Positions 33,902 through 42,116 of a stretch of 64,000 nt of DNA are shown here, in pieces. Positions within the stretch are counted from its first letter, which is position 1. Every line of letters starts with the position of its first letter. The notes below the pieces were generated by a model. The model saw nothing but the letters and a program-made list of their open reading frames with translations. It searched no databases and had not been told where the DNA came from. The translations under genes and the position numbers were made by a program. The stretch is from Chryseobacterium sp. T16E-39 (GTDB lineage: Bacteria > Bacteroidota > Bacteroidia > Flavobacteriales > Weeksellaceae). The stretch covers positions 744,001 through 808,000 of the forward strand of contig NZ_CP022282.1 of the NCBI RefSeq assembly GCF_002216065.1, read 5' to 3'.

Positions 33902-34200
33902 AATTTACTCAGGATTTTTTTATCAATATAAAAGGTTCCAAAAGGAACAAAGCATGCCAATAAAACCTTCCATGTTATTTCTTTGAATTTCCAATGCTGT
34001 TCTACACCCACACTCAGGGTATTAAAAAGAAACAGGAGGAATAATGTTCCGTGAACAGGTCCCATCATTTTTACAAGAGATGGGTTTCCCATCCAATATT
34101 TCATTGGAATGGCAATGAACACCAGGGTTAATAATGAAATTCCTTCTAAAATAGCAATGATGCGTAAGCGTCCGATTTTGGTTTTAAATAAATCTGTCAT
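33898..34200 (-). CDS. DUF3817 integral membrane protein
   Basis: About 100 residues from the ATG at 34200 (MTDLFKTKIGRLR). A longer open frame reaches 34287 but overlaps the upstream gene by 85 bases and lacks conserved features there. Three membrane segments follow, with MKYWMGNPSLVKMMGPVHG, the conserved DUF3817 signature. It is located between a membrane protein and the rhodanese in an operon. The function is unknown. Confidence 0.83.
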   Translation of the reverse strand: MTDLFKTKIGRLRIIAILEGISLLTLVFIAIPMKYWMGNPSLVKMMGPVHGTLFLLFLFNTLSVGVEQHWKFKEITWKVLLACFVPFGTFYIDKKILSKL

Positions 34201-34202
34201 AA

Positions 34203-34661
34203 TTATCTGAAATAAGGTCTGTTTGCAAGAGGAGAGAAGGGCCATGGAATGGCTATAAAAATGATGAATAGTCCAAAGCCAAACCATATCAACATTGTTT
34301 TAAATTTTTCTTTATCAGTCTGTTTACGTTTTGCCAATGCAGAGCCGATCGTTATAATAATAATGGAGACCAGCATCAGGAAAATATGGATCAATCCAAA
34401 AAATAACAGGTCAAAATTTTCTTTAGCGGTATTAAAGTTTTTCCAGAAGTAAGAAACAATCGGACTTTGAGAATAGAGCGTAATCCCTAAAACAAGCTGA
34501 ATATGTGCAATGGTTGCGGTCCAATGCCTGACCGAGTCATCGGTTTTGGAAAATAAAGTATTTGAAGAATAGCCTTTGTAAGCCCGGAAGATGGCGGAAA
34601 TAAGACTTAATAGAACCAGCCATCTGAAGATAGAATGAAGGAAAGTAAGTGTCTGATACAT
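34203..34661 (-). CDS. Four-helix membrane protein, cytochrome b-like
   Basis: 152 residues with about four hydrophobic helices and His residues in FLHSIFRWL, VRHWTATIAHIQLVL and LIHIFLMLV. Spaced His residues facing the membrane resemble haem b ligands, but this is not proven. It is the first gene of the operon with DUF3817 and rhodanese, and sits next to a TetR operator-like palindrome. Function unassigned. Confidence 0.7.
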   Translation of the reverse strand: MYQTLTFLHSIFRWLVLLSLISAIFRAYKGYSSNTLFSKTDDSVRHWTATIAHIQLVLGITLYSQSPIVSYFWKNFNTAKENFDLLFFGLIHIFLMLVSIIIITIGSALAKRKQTDKEKFKTMLIWFGFGLFIIFIAIPWPFSPLANRPYFR

Positions 34662-34682
34662 ATACTGTTTTTAATACGCAGA

Positions 34683-34718
34683 CAAAGATATAATAAAACA
34701 TACTAATTAGTATGTTTT
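34683..34718 (-). promoter_or_regulatory. TetR-type operator and -7 box for the 34.2-34.7 kb operon
   Basis: Bases 34695-34718 form a perfect 24-bp palindrome with half-site AAAACATACTAA. On the minus strand, TATCTTTG (34690-34683) fits TAnnTTTG and lies 4 bp from the palindrome, upstream of the gene starting at 34661. A repressor bound there would block the promoter spacer. The TetR gene ends 12 bp away. Confidence 0.75.
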
Positions 34719-34729
34719 TTAGGAAAAAA

Positions 34730-35323
34730 TTATTTGAGTGTTGTTAAATAAGACTTAAGTTGCTTTAAATAAGTCAGATAAACCGATTTGCTATTCTCTA
34801 ATTTTCCTAAATTTCTAAGTCCCCAATACCCGGACATTACAAAAACAGCGACCCCTTTGGAGTTTGTTTCTTTATTTACCTGCCCATTTTCCTTCCCTTT
34901 TTCAATAGCAGAAATCATTGCGCTTTCCCATTGCTTTGAAAGATCATTAAGCGCTTTTGTAAATTCAATATTCCAGGGAGCCATTTCCTGTGTAAAGTTT
35001 GATGCCGGGCAGCCATATTCAACCTTTAAGAATTCGTCTTTCATTAAGAGAGAGTTCATCAGTTCGTAAATGGCTTCCAACGGATCGTCTGTATTTTGAA
35101 AAGGGGTAATAAAGGTATTTTTAAAGGAGGCGGACTTTAATAATTCATTGATGATGGCCAATCCCATTTCATCTTTTGTTTTAAAATGATAGAAAAAGGC
35201 TCCTTTTGTTACCTGTGTTGTTGCAATGATCTCATCTATACTCGTCGTCTGATAGCCTTTAGAATAGATCAATTCAAATGCTTTTTGAAGAATATTCAAT
35301 CGGGTAGCTTCAGATTTTTTCAT
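34730..35323 (-). CDS. TetR-family transcriptional repressor
   Basis: 197 residues with the N-terminal TetR HTH (about 8-55, STKGYQTTSI-like: YSKGYQTTSIDEIIATTQVT, then KGAFFYHFKTKDEM). The ligand domain has FTQEMAPWN. It is on the same strand as the membrane/DUF3817/rhodanese operon. A perfect palindrome follows its stop codon and precedes that operon, making it the probable regulator. The MFS exporter at 35521 is divergent and may be a second target. Confidence 0.9.
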   Translation of the reverse strand: MKKSEATRLNILQKAFELIYSKGYQTTSIDEIIATTQVTKGAFFYHFKTKDEMGLAIINELLKSASFKNTFITPFQNTDDPLEAIYELMNSLLMKDEFLKVEYGCPASNFTQEMAPWNIEFTKALNDLSKQWESAMISAIEKGKENGQVNKETNSKGVAVFVMSGYWGLRNLGKLENSKSVYLTYLKQLKSYLTTLK

Positions 35324-35520
35324 TGAGATACTGGTTGGTATTTTTTACAAATAAACAATTTTTTTTATTCATTTCAAATTCATTTCAAATACAATACGAC
35401 AATTTTAAAATATCGAAAGTATTATTATTCTGATAATAAACTACTATTTAAGTAATTTTTATAATACAATAATTCATCGGAACTTTGTCCTGTTAAAATA
35501 ACAAACAAAAACATAATACA

Positions 35521-36753
35521 ATGAACGAACAAAACGAACTTTCGGTTTCCTATAAAACAGAAACCAAAAAGATAAAAAAGGGGCTTCCCACTGCACTTTG
35601 GGCATTAACGATCAGTGCATTTGGTATAGGAACTACAGAATTTGTAATTGTAGGTCTTTTACCTACAGTAGCCGGAGATCTGGGAATATCCATTCCATCT
35701 GCAGGATTGCTGGTAAGTCTGTACGCAATAGGAGTCGCAATCGGAGCGCCTGTACTGACCGCATTAACAGGAAAAGTTCCGCGTAAGATACTTCTGGTTT
35801 CTATCATGATATTATTTGTCATTGGGAACGGTTTAGCTTCCATAGCACCAGGATTTATCACCTTGATTTTAGCCCGAATTTTAACTGGTTTTGCACACGG
35901 TGTGTATTTTTCTATAGGATCAACGATTGCGGCATCTTTGGTTCCTGAAGAAAAAAGGGCAACTGCTATTTCCATTATGTTTGCAGGACTTACGTTGGCT
36001 ATTGTTACGGGCGTTCCTCTTGGAACATTTATCGGACAGCATTTCGGATGGCGTGCCACCTTCATCGGTGTTGCTATTTTAGGAATTATTGGCTTACTTG
36101 CCAGTATGATTCTTGTCCCTAATCATCTACAAAACGGGAAGACTGCTTCTTTGAAACAGCAATTAAAAGTATTGGGCAATAAACGCTTGATTTTTGCCTT
36201 TTTAATGACAACAATGGGATATGGAGGAACATTTGTAGTTTTCACTTATTTATCGCCAATCTTACAGGAAATAACAGGGTTAAAAGAATCTGTTGTAACC
36301 CTGATCTTATTGATCTATGGTATAGCGATCGCTTTGGGTAATTTGATTGGTGGAAGACTAGCCAATAAAAATCCGTTAAAAGCATTATTATGGATGTTTA
36401 TTGCTCAAGGTCTGGTTCTGTTTGCTTTTTATTTCACAGTACACAGTCCGATATTCAGTATCATTACATTATTCCTTCTTGGTGCATTATCTTTTGCAAG
36501 TGTTCCGGGATTACAATTATTAGTGGTTCAGATTGCTGAAAAAGAACTTCCGGGAACTGAAGATGTGGCATCAGGAATTAATATCGCAGCATTCAATATC
36601 GGTATTGCTATTGGATCTTATGCCGGTGGACTGATTGTTACATCATCCTTAGGAATAGGAAGTACACCATGGATTGGAGGTTTATTCCTGGTAATTACGG
36701 TTTTCATAACATTGTATAGTATCCGTCTTGGAAAAAAGCTTTTGAGAAAATAA
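35521..36753 (+). CDS. MFS transporter, 12-TM drug/sugar efflux type (AraJ/YdhP-like)
   Basis: 410 residues with twelve hydrophobic segments. The N-terminal FGIGTTEFVIVGLLPTVAGD is the signature of the AraJ/PbuE/YdhP efflux group. The loop between helices 2 and 3 reads ALTGKVPRKILL. Proteins of this group export sugars, nucleobases or drugs by proton antiport. It is divergent from the TetR gene. The substrate is unknown. Confidence 0.88.
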   Translation: MNEQNELSVSYKTETKKIKKGLPTALWALTISAFGIGTTEFVIVGLLPTVAGDLGISIPSAGLLVSLYAIGVAIGAPVLTALTGKVPRKILLVSIMILFVIGNGLASIAPGFITLILARILTGFAHGVYFSIGSTIAASLVPEEKRATAISIMFAGLTLAIVTGVPLGTFIGQHFGWRATFIGVAILGIIGLLASMILVPNHLQNGKTASLKQQLKVLGNKRLIFAFLMTTMGYGGTFVVFTYLSPILQEITGLKESVVTLILLIYGIAIALGNLIGGRLANKNPLKALLWMFIAQGLVLFAFYFTVHSPIFSIITLFLLGALSFASVPGLQLLVVQIAEKELPGTEDVASGINIAAFNIGIAIGSYAGGLIVTSSLGIGSTPWIGGLFLVITVFITLYSIRLGKKLLRK

Positions 36754-36782
36754 AATCGAAATAAAATCTTATTTATTAATAT

Positions 36783-36813
36783 AAAACTCACTCCAAAAGG
36801 AATGAGTTTTTTT
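36783..36813. terminator. Bidirectional terminator between convergent genes
   Basis: AAACTCACTCC (36784-36794), loop AAAA, GGAATGAGTTT (36799-36809), flanked by A and T runs. It serves the MFS gene on the plus strand and the small Cys gene on the minus strand. Confidence 0.75.
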
Positions 36814-36823
36814 AATACGCTTT

Positions 36824-36979
36824 TTAGCTAAGCTTTGCACAATGTGAACATAATGGTTTTCCACCAGTTCCAGATCTTCTGTTTCTTGTTTCAATGTTAT
36901 TCCCTTCTGTACAACTAGTGTTGTTGTGATGCACAGTTGCATGAATTTCACTGCTGTGCCATGGTGATGTTTTTGCCAT
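36824..36979 (-). CDS. Small Cys/His protein, 51 residues
   Basis: A short gene from ATG 36979 to TAA 36824. The product starts MAKTSPWHSSEIHATVHHNN, then has TSCTEGNNIE, a basic RNRRSGTGGKPL and a C-terminal CSHCAKLS. Cys23, Cys44 and Cys47 with nearby His residues could bind one zinc ion. I recall similar 50-residue proteins in Bacteroidota with the EGNNIE and GTGGKPLC blocks; this could not be checked here. A longer frame overlapping it (36769-37053) is judged to be a shadow. Confidence 0.75.
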   Translation of the reverse strand: MAKTSPWHSSEIHATVHHNNTSCTEGNNIETRNRRSGTGGKPLCSHCAKLS

Positions 36980-37103
36980 AATAATAAATATTTAAATTCA
37001 AATAGCAATGTACATACAAGGTATTGTAAATAATTACGGGAAACCATTTGCATAGATTTTTTTTATGCTTTTTAATAGATACATTTGCAGTCATTATTTC
37101 TAA

Positions 37104-37694
37104 ATGCAATCACCTATGATAACAATCAATTCTGAACACATATATGACATATCAGATGCTCTTTTTGTTTTTGCCCTGGAATCTGAAGCCGCAGATTTGT
37201 TTGAGCACACTCACACACTCATTACAGGTATAGGAAAAGTAAATGCAGCATCAGCACTAACCAGAGAAATTCTTTTGAAAAGGCCGAAACTGATTATCAA
37301 TCTTGGTTCTGCAGGAAGTCAAAGTTTTACGAAAGGAGAGGTGATTTGCTGTACAAAGTTTATTCAGCGTGATATGGATGTACGGGGACTTGGTTTTAAA
37401 ATGTACGAAACACCATTATCCGGAATACCCCCATTGTTAGAATATGGATTAAAAATGGACGGATTAAAGGAAGGAACTTGCGGAAGTGGAGATAGCTTTG
37501 AGATGGATCATATAGAAACAGACTATAATATTGTAGATATGGAAGCGTACCCTTTAGCCTTGATCGCCATGAAGGAACAAATCCCTTTTCTCAGCCTGAA
37601 ATATATTTCCGATGATGCAGGAAGTGATGCTGCGGATGACTGGGCCGTACAGGTACATCTGGCTGCCGAAGCATTTAGCAAATTATTATTCTAA
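37104..37694 (+). CDS. Nucleosidase (MTA/SAH nucleosidase/phosphorylase superfamily)
   Basis: 196 residues. The fold signature GIGKVNAASALTRE, the purine-site VDMEAYPLAL with its catalytic Glu, and the catalytic Asp in KYISDDAGSDAA are visible. It is shorter than MtnN (about 230 residues) and lacks a signal. It probably hydrolyses nucleosides in a salvage pathway. A TACATTTG box lies 16 bp before the start. Confidence 0.85.
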   Translation: MQSPMITINSEHIYDISDALFVFALESEAADLFEHTHTLITGIGKVNAASALTREILLKRPKLIINLGSAGSQSFTKGEVICCTKFIQRDMDVRGLGFKMYETPLSGIPPLLEYGLKMDGLKEGTCGSGDSFEMDHIETDYNIVDMEAYPLALIAMKEQIPFLSLKYISDDAGSDAADDWAVQVHLAAEAFSKLLF

Positions 37695-37802
37695 AATACT
37701 GGCAGGACATCCAAAAATTTCAGGGATAATCGATATAATTTTCTTACAAAGTAGATTTTTTATTTATAAAATTATTTAATTTTGTAACCTATCAATCAAA
37801 TG

Positions 37803-37836
37803 ACCACCAGTTCTTATGATCTGGTGGTTCTTATTT
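37803..37836 (+). terminator. Terminator-like hairpin after the nucleosidase gene
   Basis: ACCACCAG (37803-37810) pairs with CTGGTGGT (37821-37828), followed by TCTTATTT. It lies 109 bp after the nucleosidase stop. Confidence 0.65.
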
Positions 37837-37873
37837 GAATCAAATGATCTGATCAATTAAATTCAGAAAGCCC

Positions 37874-38764
37874 ATGCAGCCAAAAAACAGTGCATCCATC
37901 AGAATCCCTATGGGAGATTTTGATGTTTATCTCTTATCAGACGGATATTTTGGAATCGGAGATCCACAACCGATTTTAGCCCCGGAAATTGCAAAAGAAA
38001 ACGTTCATAATGCGCTGAAAGAATTATACTTACCCGCATCGGATTATGAAATACCTATTACGACACTTTTCATTAAAAAAGAGAGTCAGAATATTCTTGT
38101 AGATACAGGTGAGGGGTATCATGATCCTTTAAATGCAGGATGGCTTCAGAATAGCCTGTTCGAAATAGGGATTTCCCCGGAAGATATTACAGATATACTG
38201 ATCACTCATGCTCACCGTGATCACATTGGTGGAATCCTGCTTCAGGATGGAAAAAGAAGATATCCCAATGCTCAATATTATATTTCTGCACCCGAATATA
38301 ATTTCTGGACTTCTGAAGAAAGAGATTTTTCCGAAAGTAAACTATCTTCTTTTCCGACCGGAGAGATACAAATACAAACGCTGGAAGCTATTAAAAATGA
38401 CCTGACTATTTTTGAGCCTGGTGAAGTATTGTTTTCATGCATCAGGACAGAAGCTGCACCGGGACATACCCCAGGACATATTATTTTCCATGTATTTTCC
38501 GGAGATCAATCCATTACACATCTGGTGGATCTGGTTCATTCTTCCTTATTGGTTGCTTACCCCGAGTGGGGAACACAGTGGGATGTTAACTTTGAAGAAG
38601 GAATAGCAACAAGGAAGCGTATTTTAGAGCGTTGTTACCTTAATACTACTTTAGTAACCACCTGCCATCTTCCATGGCCTGGAATAGGCTATATTGGAAA
38701 AACAGAACAGGGCTGGCAATGGATCCCAAAAGCACAATCAGACCCTTATTCAATAAGGATCTGA
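37874..38764 (+). CDS. MBL-fold metallo-hydrolase
   Basis: 296 residues with the HxHxDH motif THAHRDHIGG (about 113), a third His in AAPGHTPGHI (about 197) and Asp in LVDLVHSSLL (about 219). It resembles the quorum-quenching lactonase/alkylsulfatase-like group. No signal peptide. A sixty-bp gap with no regulator leads to the convergent PPC gene. Substrate unknown. Confidence 0.87.
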   Translation: MQPKNSASIRIPMGDFDVYLLSDGYFGIGDPQPILAPEIAKENVHNALKELYLPASDYEIPITTLFIKKESQNILVDTGEGYHDPLNAGWLQNSLFEIGISPEDITDILITHAHRDHIGGILLQDGKRRYPNAQYYISAPEYNFWTSEERDFSESKLSSFPTGEIQIQTLEAIKNDLTIFEPGEVLFSCIRTEAAPGHTPGHIIFHVFSGDQSITHLVDLVHSSLLVAYPEWGTQWDVNFEEGIATRKRILERCYLNTTLVTTCHLPWPGIGYIGKTEQGWQWIPKAQSDPYSIRI

Positions 38765-38784
38765 TAGATTGTAAGTTTATTGTA

Positions 38785-39240
38785 TTAATTAAAGCTCCAG
38801 AAACTGGTCCTGCAAAGGTTTAAGAAATTTTCATCAATGCTTTGATTGTTTTGTGAGTAGAATAAAAATTCTGTACACCCATACACTTTAGCATTCATTA
38901 TTTGGCCGGATAAGGTCGTTTCATTTTTCCATTCCAGGGTAGCATTCAAAGACAGGGAGATCTTTCCTTCATGGTCAGAAATAGCACCTGAGATGTTCTG
39001 TACTTCAACCGGGCTATTCAGGTGGGTATATAAATATTTTTTTACAGAAGGATCTAAAAAGCGTAACGTCATATCTCTGACAATGCCTACTCCTGAAAAA
39101 TTCCCGGATCTGATCCGTTCGTAGGCTATAAAGTCATTTAATGCATCTACAATATTTGCTCTGTCCTGAAGCTTTACAATATAGTAATCTTCTATTTTAT
39201 GAGCAGTCCATAGATTACCGGTAACAATTTGTGAATTCAT
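38785..39240 (-). CDS. PPC/DUF296 domain protein
   Basis: 151 residues forming a single plants-and-prokaryotes-conserved domain. IVDALNDFIAYERIRSGNFSGVGIVRDMTLRF matches the family core and GQIMNAKVYGCTEFLFY its end. There is no AT-hook, so DNA binding is not assured. A paralogue is at 50558-51013. It lies 21 bp after a Crp/Fnr gene and is probably co-transcribed with it. Confidence 0.85.
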   Translation of the reverse strand: MNSQIVTGNLWTAHKIEDYYIVKLQDRANIVDALNDFIAYERIRSGNFSGVGIVRDMTLRFLDPSVKKYLYTHLNSPVEVQNISGAISDHEGKISLSLNATLEWKNETTLSGQIMNAKVYGCTEFLFYSQNNQSIDENFLNLCRTSFWSFN

Positions 39241-39261
39241 GATGGTTAGTTTTGTTTAAAT

Positions 39262-39855
39262 TTAATAGAAAATTTTCCCACTCACAATTTTTAATTCATT
39301 TTCTTTTTCCATATTTTTTATAACACGGATAACAGTTTCCACACGAAGTCCTGTCAAAGAAGCCAATTGCTGCCTGGTTAAAGGGATCTGGAAAGAAAAA
39401 GGAGTCTTATTCTCATCATAGCTTTTAAGGTAATCCATCAATAATTTAAGTTTGGAAGTTGGATTTTGAAAGGAAAGATTATAAAGCATAATGTATTTAT
39501 AATACATCCGTTCTGCCAGACATTGATAGATGTTATTTGAAATATCAGGATTTTCCTTCATTAAAAGTAAAAAATCAGATTTCGATAATTTCAGAATCTC
39601 AGAGGGATTCAATGTTTCTGCATTCATAGGGTAGGGCTTATCTACAAATAATATAGATTCGCCAAAGCTCTGCCCATCGGAAAAGATGTTCTGAATGAAT
39701 TCTTTTCCATCCTCTGTATAATTGTTAAGTTTAATCTTACCCTTAAGAATCTGATAATAATATATAGAAAACTCTCCTTCTCGAAATATCATTTCGTTCG
39801 CTTTGTAATTTTTAATTTCGGCCCCATAAGAAAGCAATAGATCTTCATTTATCAT
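39262..39855 (-). CDS. Crp/Fnr family transcriptional regulator (subfamily A, copy 3)
   Basis: 197 residues, the closest paralogue of 4920-5516 and 5558-6172. FREGEFSIYYYQILKGKIKL forms the barrel and LTRQQLASLTGLRVETVIRV the recognition region. Upstream is a 507-bp gap with two inverted pairs of nonamers, which may control it. It is probably an operon with the PPC gene. Confidence 0.88.
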   Translation of the reverse strand: MINEDLLLSYGAEIKNYKANEMIFREGEFSIYYYQILKGKIKLNNYTEDGKEFIQNIFSDGQSFGESILFVDKPYPMNAETLNPSEILKLSKSDFLLLMKENPDISNNIYQCLAERMYYKYIMLYNLSFQNPTSKLKLLMDYLKSYDENKTPFSFQIPLTRQQLASLTGLRVETVIRVIKNMEKENELKIVSGKIFY

Positions 39856-39958
39856 ATTAATGGTACTCTATAGATTAAAAATTAAACATAAGGTTACGTA
39901 CAAACCTTCTTTATTTTAGTAAAGAGAACGTAATTTTTACTCATTTCCTAAAAATACC

Positions 39959-39978
39959 ATACCACATCAATACCACAT
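39959..39978 (+). promoter_or_regulatory. Paired direct repeats, left site
   Basis: ATACCACAT at 39959-39967 and 39970-39978 repeat at 11 bp, one helical turn. The same arrangement inverted is at 40126-40145. Confidence 0.5.
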
Positions 39979-40125
39979 TTTTGTTGAAAAGCAGATTTTA
40001 TGATGATAGATTTACCTATACTAAAACATTGCGTATGATCATAAAAAGTAGAGAAAACATCGTTGTAAATTTGAATCCACAGTAAAAAACATTGAATTGT
40101 AGCAGAAAGATAGGGATAGGGATCC

Positions 40126-40145
40126 ACGTGGTATCTATGTGGTAT
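40126..40145 (-). promoter_or_regulatory. Paired direct repeats, right site
   Basis: ACGTGGTAT at 40126-40134 and ATGTGGTAT at 40137-40145, again 11 bp apart. This pair is the reverse complement of the left site except for three bases. Confidence 0.5.
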
Positions 40146-40362
40146 TTCAATTCAGGAAAAATTTAATCATTTTTTCTTTCTTTGCCTTTATTAAGGCAAA
40201 CTTTACTTTTTAGTTTTTTTGATATATTTTTTAATAATCAAATTAGACGAACGAGTCAAGAGTGATGATCCTGCTAAAATAATAGTGAGAAAAAGAATTT
40301 GATTCTTTAACAATGTTATAGACCACAGTGTTATTGAATTTAGTAGAGATGAGAAACATATT

Positions 40363-40704
40363 ATGAAAAACGAAAAACCTGGATTTAATTTAGAAGATTT
40401 AAACGAAAAATTTTTTGCACAAGATGAGATCATAGCATTAGCTAAAGAAAACTCACCACGCCTATTGAATAAATTCAGACTAGTTTACCCCAATTTCCTT
40501 GAAAAAATATCTCTTATACAACCAGATCTTAAAAATTCAGAATTGATTTTCTGTGTGTATTTAAAACTGAACTTATCGACCAAAGAGATTGCTACCTATA
40601 CGTTTGTAACCCCAAAAGCGATTCAAAATCGAAAAAACCGGCTTAGAAAAAAGCTCTTCATCCCATCCGAAATGGATATTTACAAATGGTTCAATAATTT
40701 ATAA
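40363..40704 (+). CDS. Stand-alone LuxR-type DNA-binding protein
   Basis: 113 residues. The sequence from about 30 to the end matches the C-terminal HTH of large flavobacterial TPR/LuxR-type regulators: FCVYLKLNLSTKEIATYTFV, then TPKAIQNRKNRLRKKLFIPS and DIYKWF. The usual N-terminal TPR and membrane segments are absent; the upstream frame is closed by a TGA at 40300. It is either a natural minimal regulator or the remnant of a larger gene. Confidence 0.7.
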   Translation: MKNEKPGFNLEDLNEKFFAQDEIIALAKENSPRLLNKFRLVYPNFLEKISLIQPDLKNSELIFCVYLKLNLSTKEIATYTFVTPKAIQNRKNRLRKKLFIPSEMDIYKWFNNL

Positions 40705-40710
40705 CAAGAT

Positions 40711-41428
40711 CTAAAACTGTACAGATGTTTTTTTGAGATCATGATACAGCAATATATTCCAATGATTTTCTTCTGCTTGTTTTTGCCATATTTGCCGTAA
40801 TTCCATTGCTTTTCTGCCATCAAAATCACTTTTGTAGGCAAGGTGGTAATGTAAGTAGGCTTCCTGCGGGAGGTCATCAGCTCCATAAAAAGCAGTTTCT
40901 CCACCTTCGGTAATCCAGAATACCTGCATAAAAGGGGTATGCCCGCCAACAACCTCATAAGAAATTTCATTGGTAAGCTGTCCCTTATCATCATCCATCC
41001 ACACGATATTAGGTAATTGTATCAGCCTTTCCAGCACCTCAAAATCGAATGAGGGGTTTCCTTTATTTTGAAGGGCAAAGGATAGTTCTCTTCTCTGGAT
41101 ATATAGTTTTGCATTAGGAAAAGTAGCTTCAAATCCATTTTCTGTCTGCTGCAAAGCTCCTTCAATATGATCTTTATGAAGATGCGAAAAAAGGACCTTG
41201 GTAATCTGTTTAGGATCAACATTTTCTTTTTTTAAAATCTCAAAAACAACAGGATTTCCATCCCAGACCTGCATCCAAAAGGATATGATCACTTTCAGTA
41301 ACAATCAGGAAAGGTTGAACGGCCATTTTTATTCCTTGCGCCAGATCTATTTTTTCTGTCGTTAACAGGCTGAAGTCTTTGGTTGGACTGGCTACAAAAT
41401 TACCTTCTTTTAAAGGGATGATTTTCAT
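40711..41428 (-). pseudogene. MBL-fold metallo-hydrolase, interrupted by a frameshift
   Basis: The N-terminal part runs from ATG 41428 to about 41265, ending ILLDAGLGW. The remainder in another frame resumes at DGNPVVFEILKKENVDP and contains HLHKDHIEG (the HxHxDH motif) and VVGGHTPFM. The two segments overlap around 41262-41275. A one-base insertion or two-base deletion explains it; the whole would be about 239 residues. It may be a real inactivation or a sequencing error. The downstream portion looks intact and conserved. Confidence 0.8.
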
Positions 41429-41587
41429 GCTACAAATTTCCTGATTATTTCTAAGAAGTAAAAACTTTATTTTTCGATGCCAACCATCGGTAAAACCGAT
41501 GATAGATTAAGATTGTCTGGTTTTTCTTCTGCTGCAATGTCCTTTTTAAATGATCTATTCGTAATTTTGTGTAGTAAGAATAAAAAT

Positions 41588-42109
41588 ATGAGCTCAATAA
41601 TAGTAAACAAGGCTTTCCTTGAAGATATGGAGACGATACAGGAGATTGGAAAAGAAACTTTTTCTGAAACTTTTTCAGGAAGTAACTCAAAAGAAGAAAT
41701 GGATCTGTATCTGGAAGAGAGTTTTAATAAAAATAGACTGACCCGTGAATTGAGTAATCCGGAATCCTTTTTCTTTATTGCCTGGGAGGAAGATCATCCG
41801 ATCGGATATCTGAAACTGAATTCAGGATCTGCCCAAACAGAATTGCAGGATGAAATTTCTCTTGAAATTGAACGGATCTACGTAAAAAGCAGTCATTATG
41901 GAAAAAAGGTAGGTCAGTTACTTTATGATAAAGCTCTGGAAATAGCAAAAGAGAAGAAAAAAACATATATCTGGCTAGGGGTGTGGGAGGAAAACCCGAG
42001 AGCCATCAATTTTTATAAAAAGAATGGGTTTATAGAATTTGACAAACATATCTTCCGACTTGGAAATGAAGAACAGACCGATCTTATGATGAAAAAAATC
42101 CTGGAATAA
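41588..42109 (+). CDS. GNAT-family N-acetyltransferase
   Basis: 173 residues from ATG 41588; a longer frame starts at 41477 but has no conserved features. It has the acetyl-CoA site YVKSSHYGKKVGQLLYDKAL and the C-terminal GVWEENPRAINFYKKNGF, as in RimI/PaiA-like enzymes. It would acetylate an amine in the cytoplasm. Substrate unknown. It is convergent with pdeM, whose stop is 7 bp away. Confidence 0.87.
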   Translation: MSSIIVNKAFLEDMETIQEIGKETFSETFSGSNSKEEMDLYLEESFNKNRLTRELSNPESFFFIAWEEDHPIGYLKLNSGSAQTELQDEISLEIERIYVKSSHYGKKVGQLLYDKALEIAKEKKKTYIWLGVWEENPRAINFYKKNGFIEFDKHIFRLGNEEQTDLMMKKILE

Positions 42110-42116
42110 TGCATTT

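Larger units (their letters stand above)
39856..40362. other. Non-coding intergenic region with paired nonamer repeats
   Basis: 507 bp lie between a Crp/Fnr gene (minus) and an orphan LuxR-type domain gene (plus). ATACCACAT occurs at 39959 and 39970, and its complement at 40126 (ACGTGGTAT) and 40137 (ATGTGGTAT). A TAAATTTG box is at 40066-40073, preceded by GATCATAA, a half of the 4285 dyad. No gene is supported; a 76-residue minus-strand frame overlaps the next gene. Confidence 0.6.

Noticed and set aside
34201..34287. N-terminal extension of the DUF3817 protein
   Set aside because: It would overlap the upstream gene by 85 bases in another frame; ATG 34200 gives the standard DUF3817 start 2 bp after the preceding stop.
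36769..37053. 94-residue minus-strand frame
   Set aside because: It runs through the terminator hairpin at 36783 and overlaps the better-supported 51-residue Cys/His gene in another frame.
40203..40433. 76-residue minus-strand frame
   Set aside because: It overlaps the start of the LuxR-type gene, whose frame is clearly conserved; the antisense product is only hydrophobic low-complexity.
41477..41587. N-terminal extension of the GNAT gene
   Set aside because: No conserved residues precede ATG 41588, and the extension overlaps the promoter region of the divergent MBL gene.
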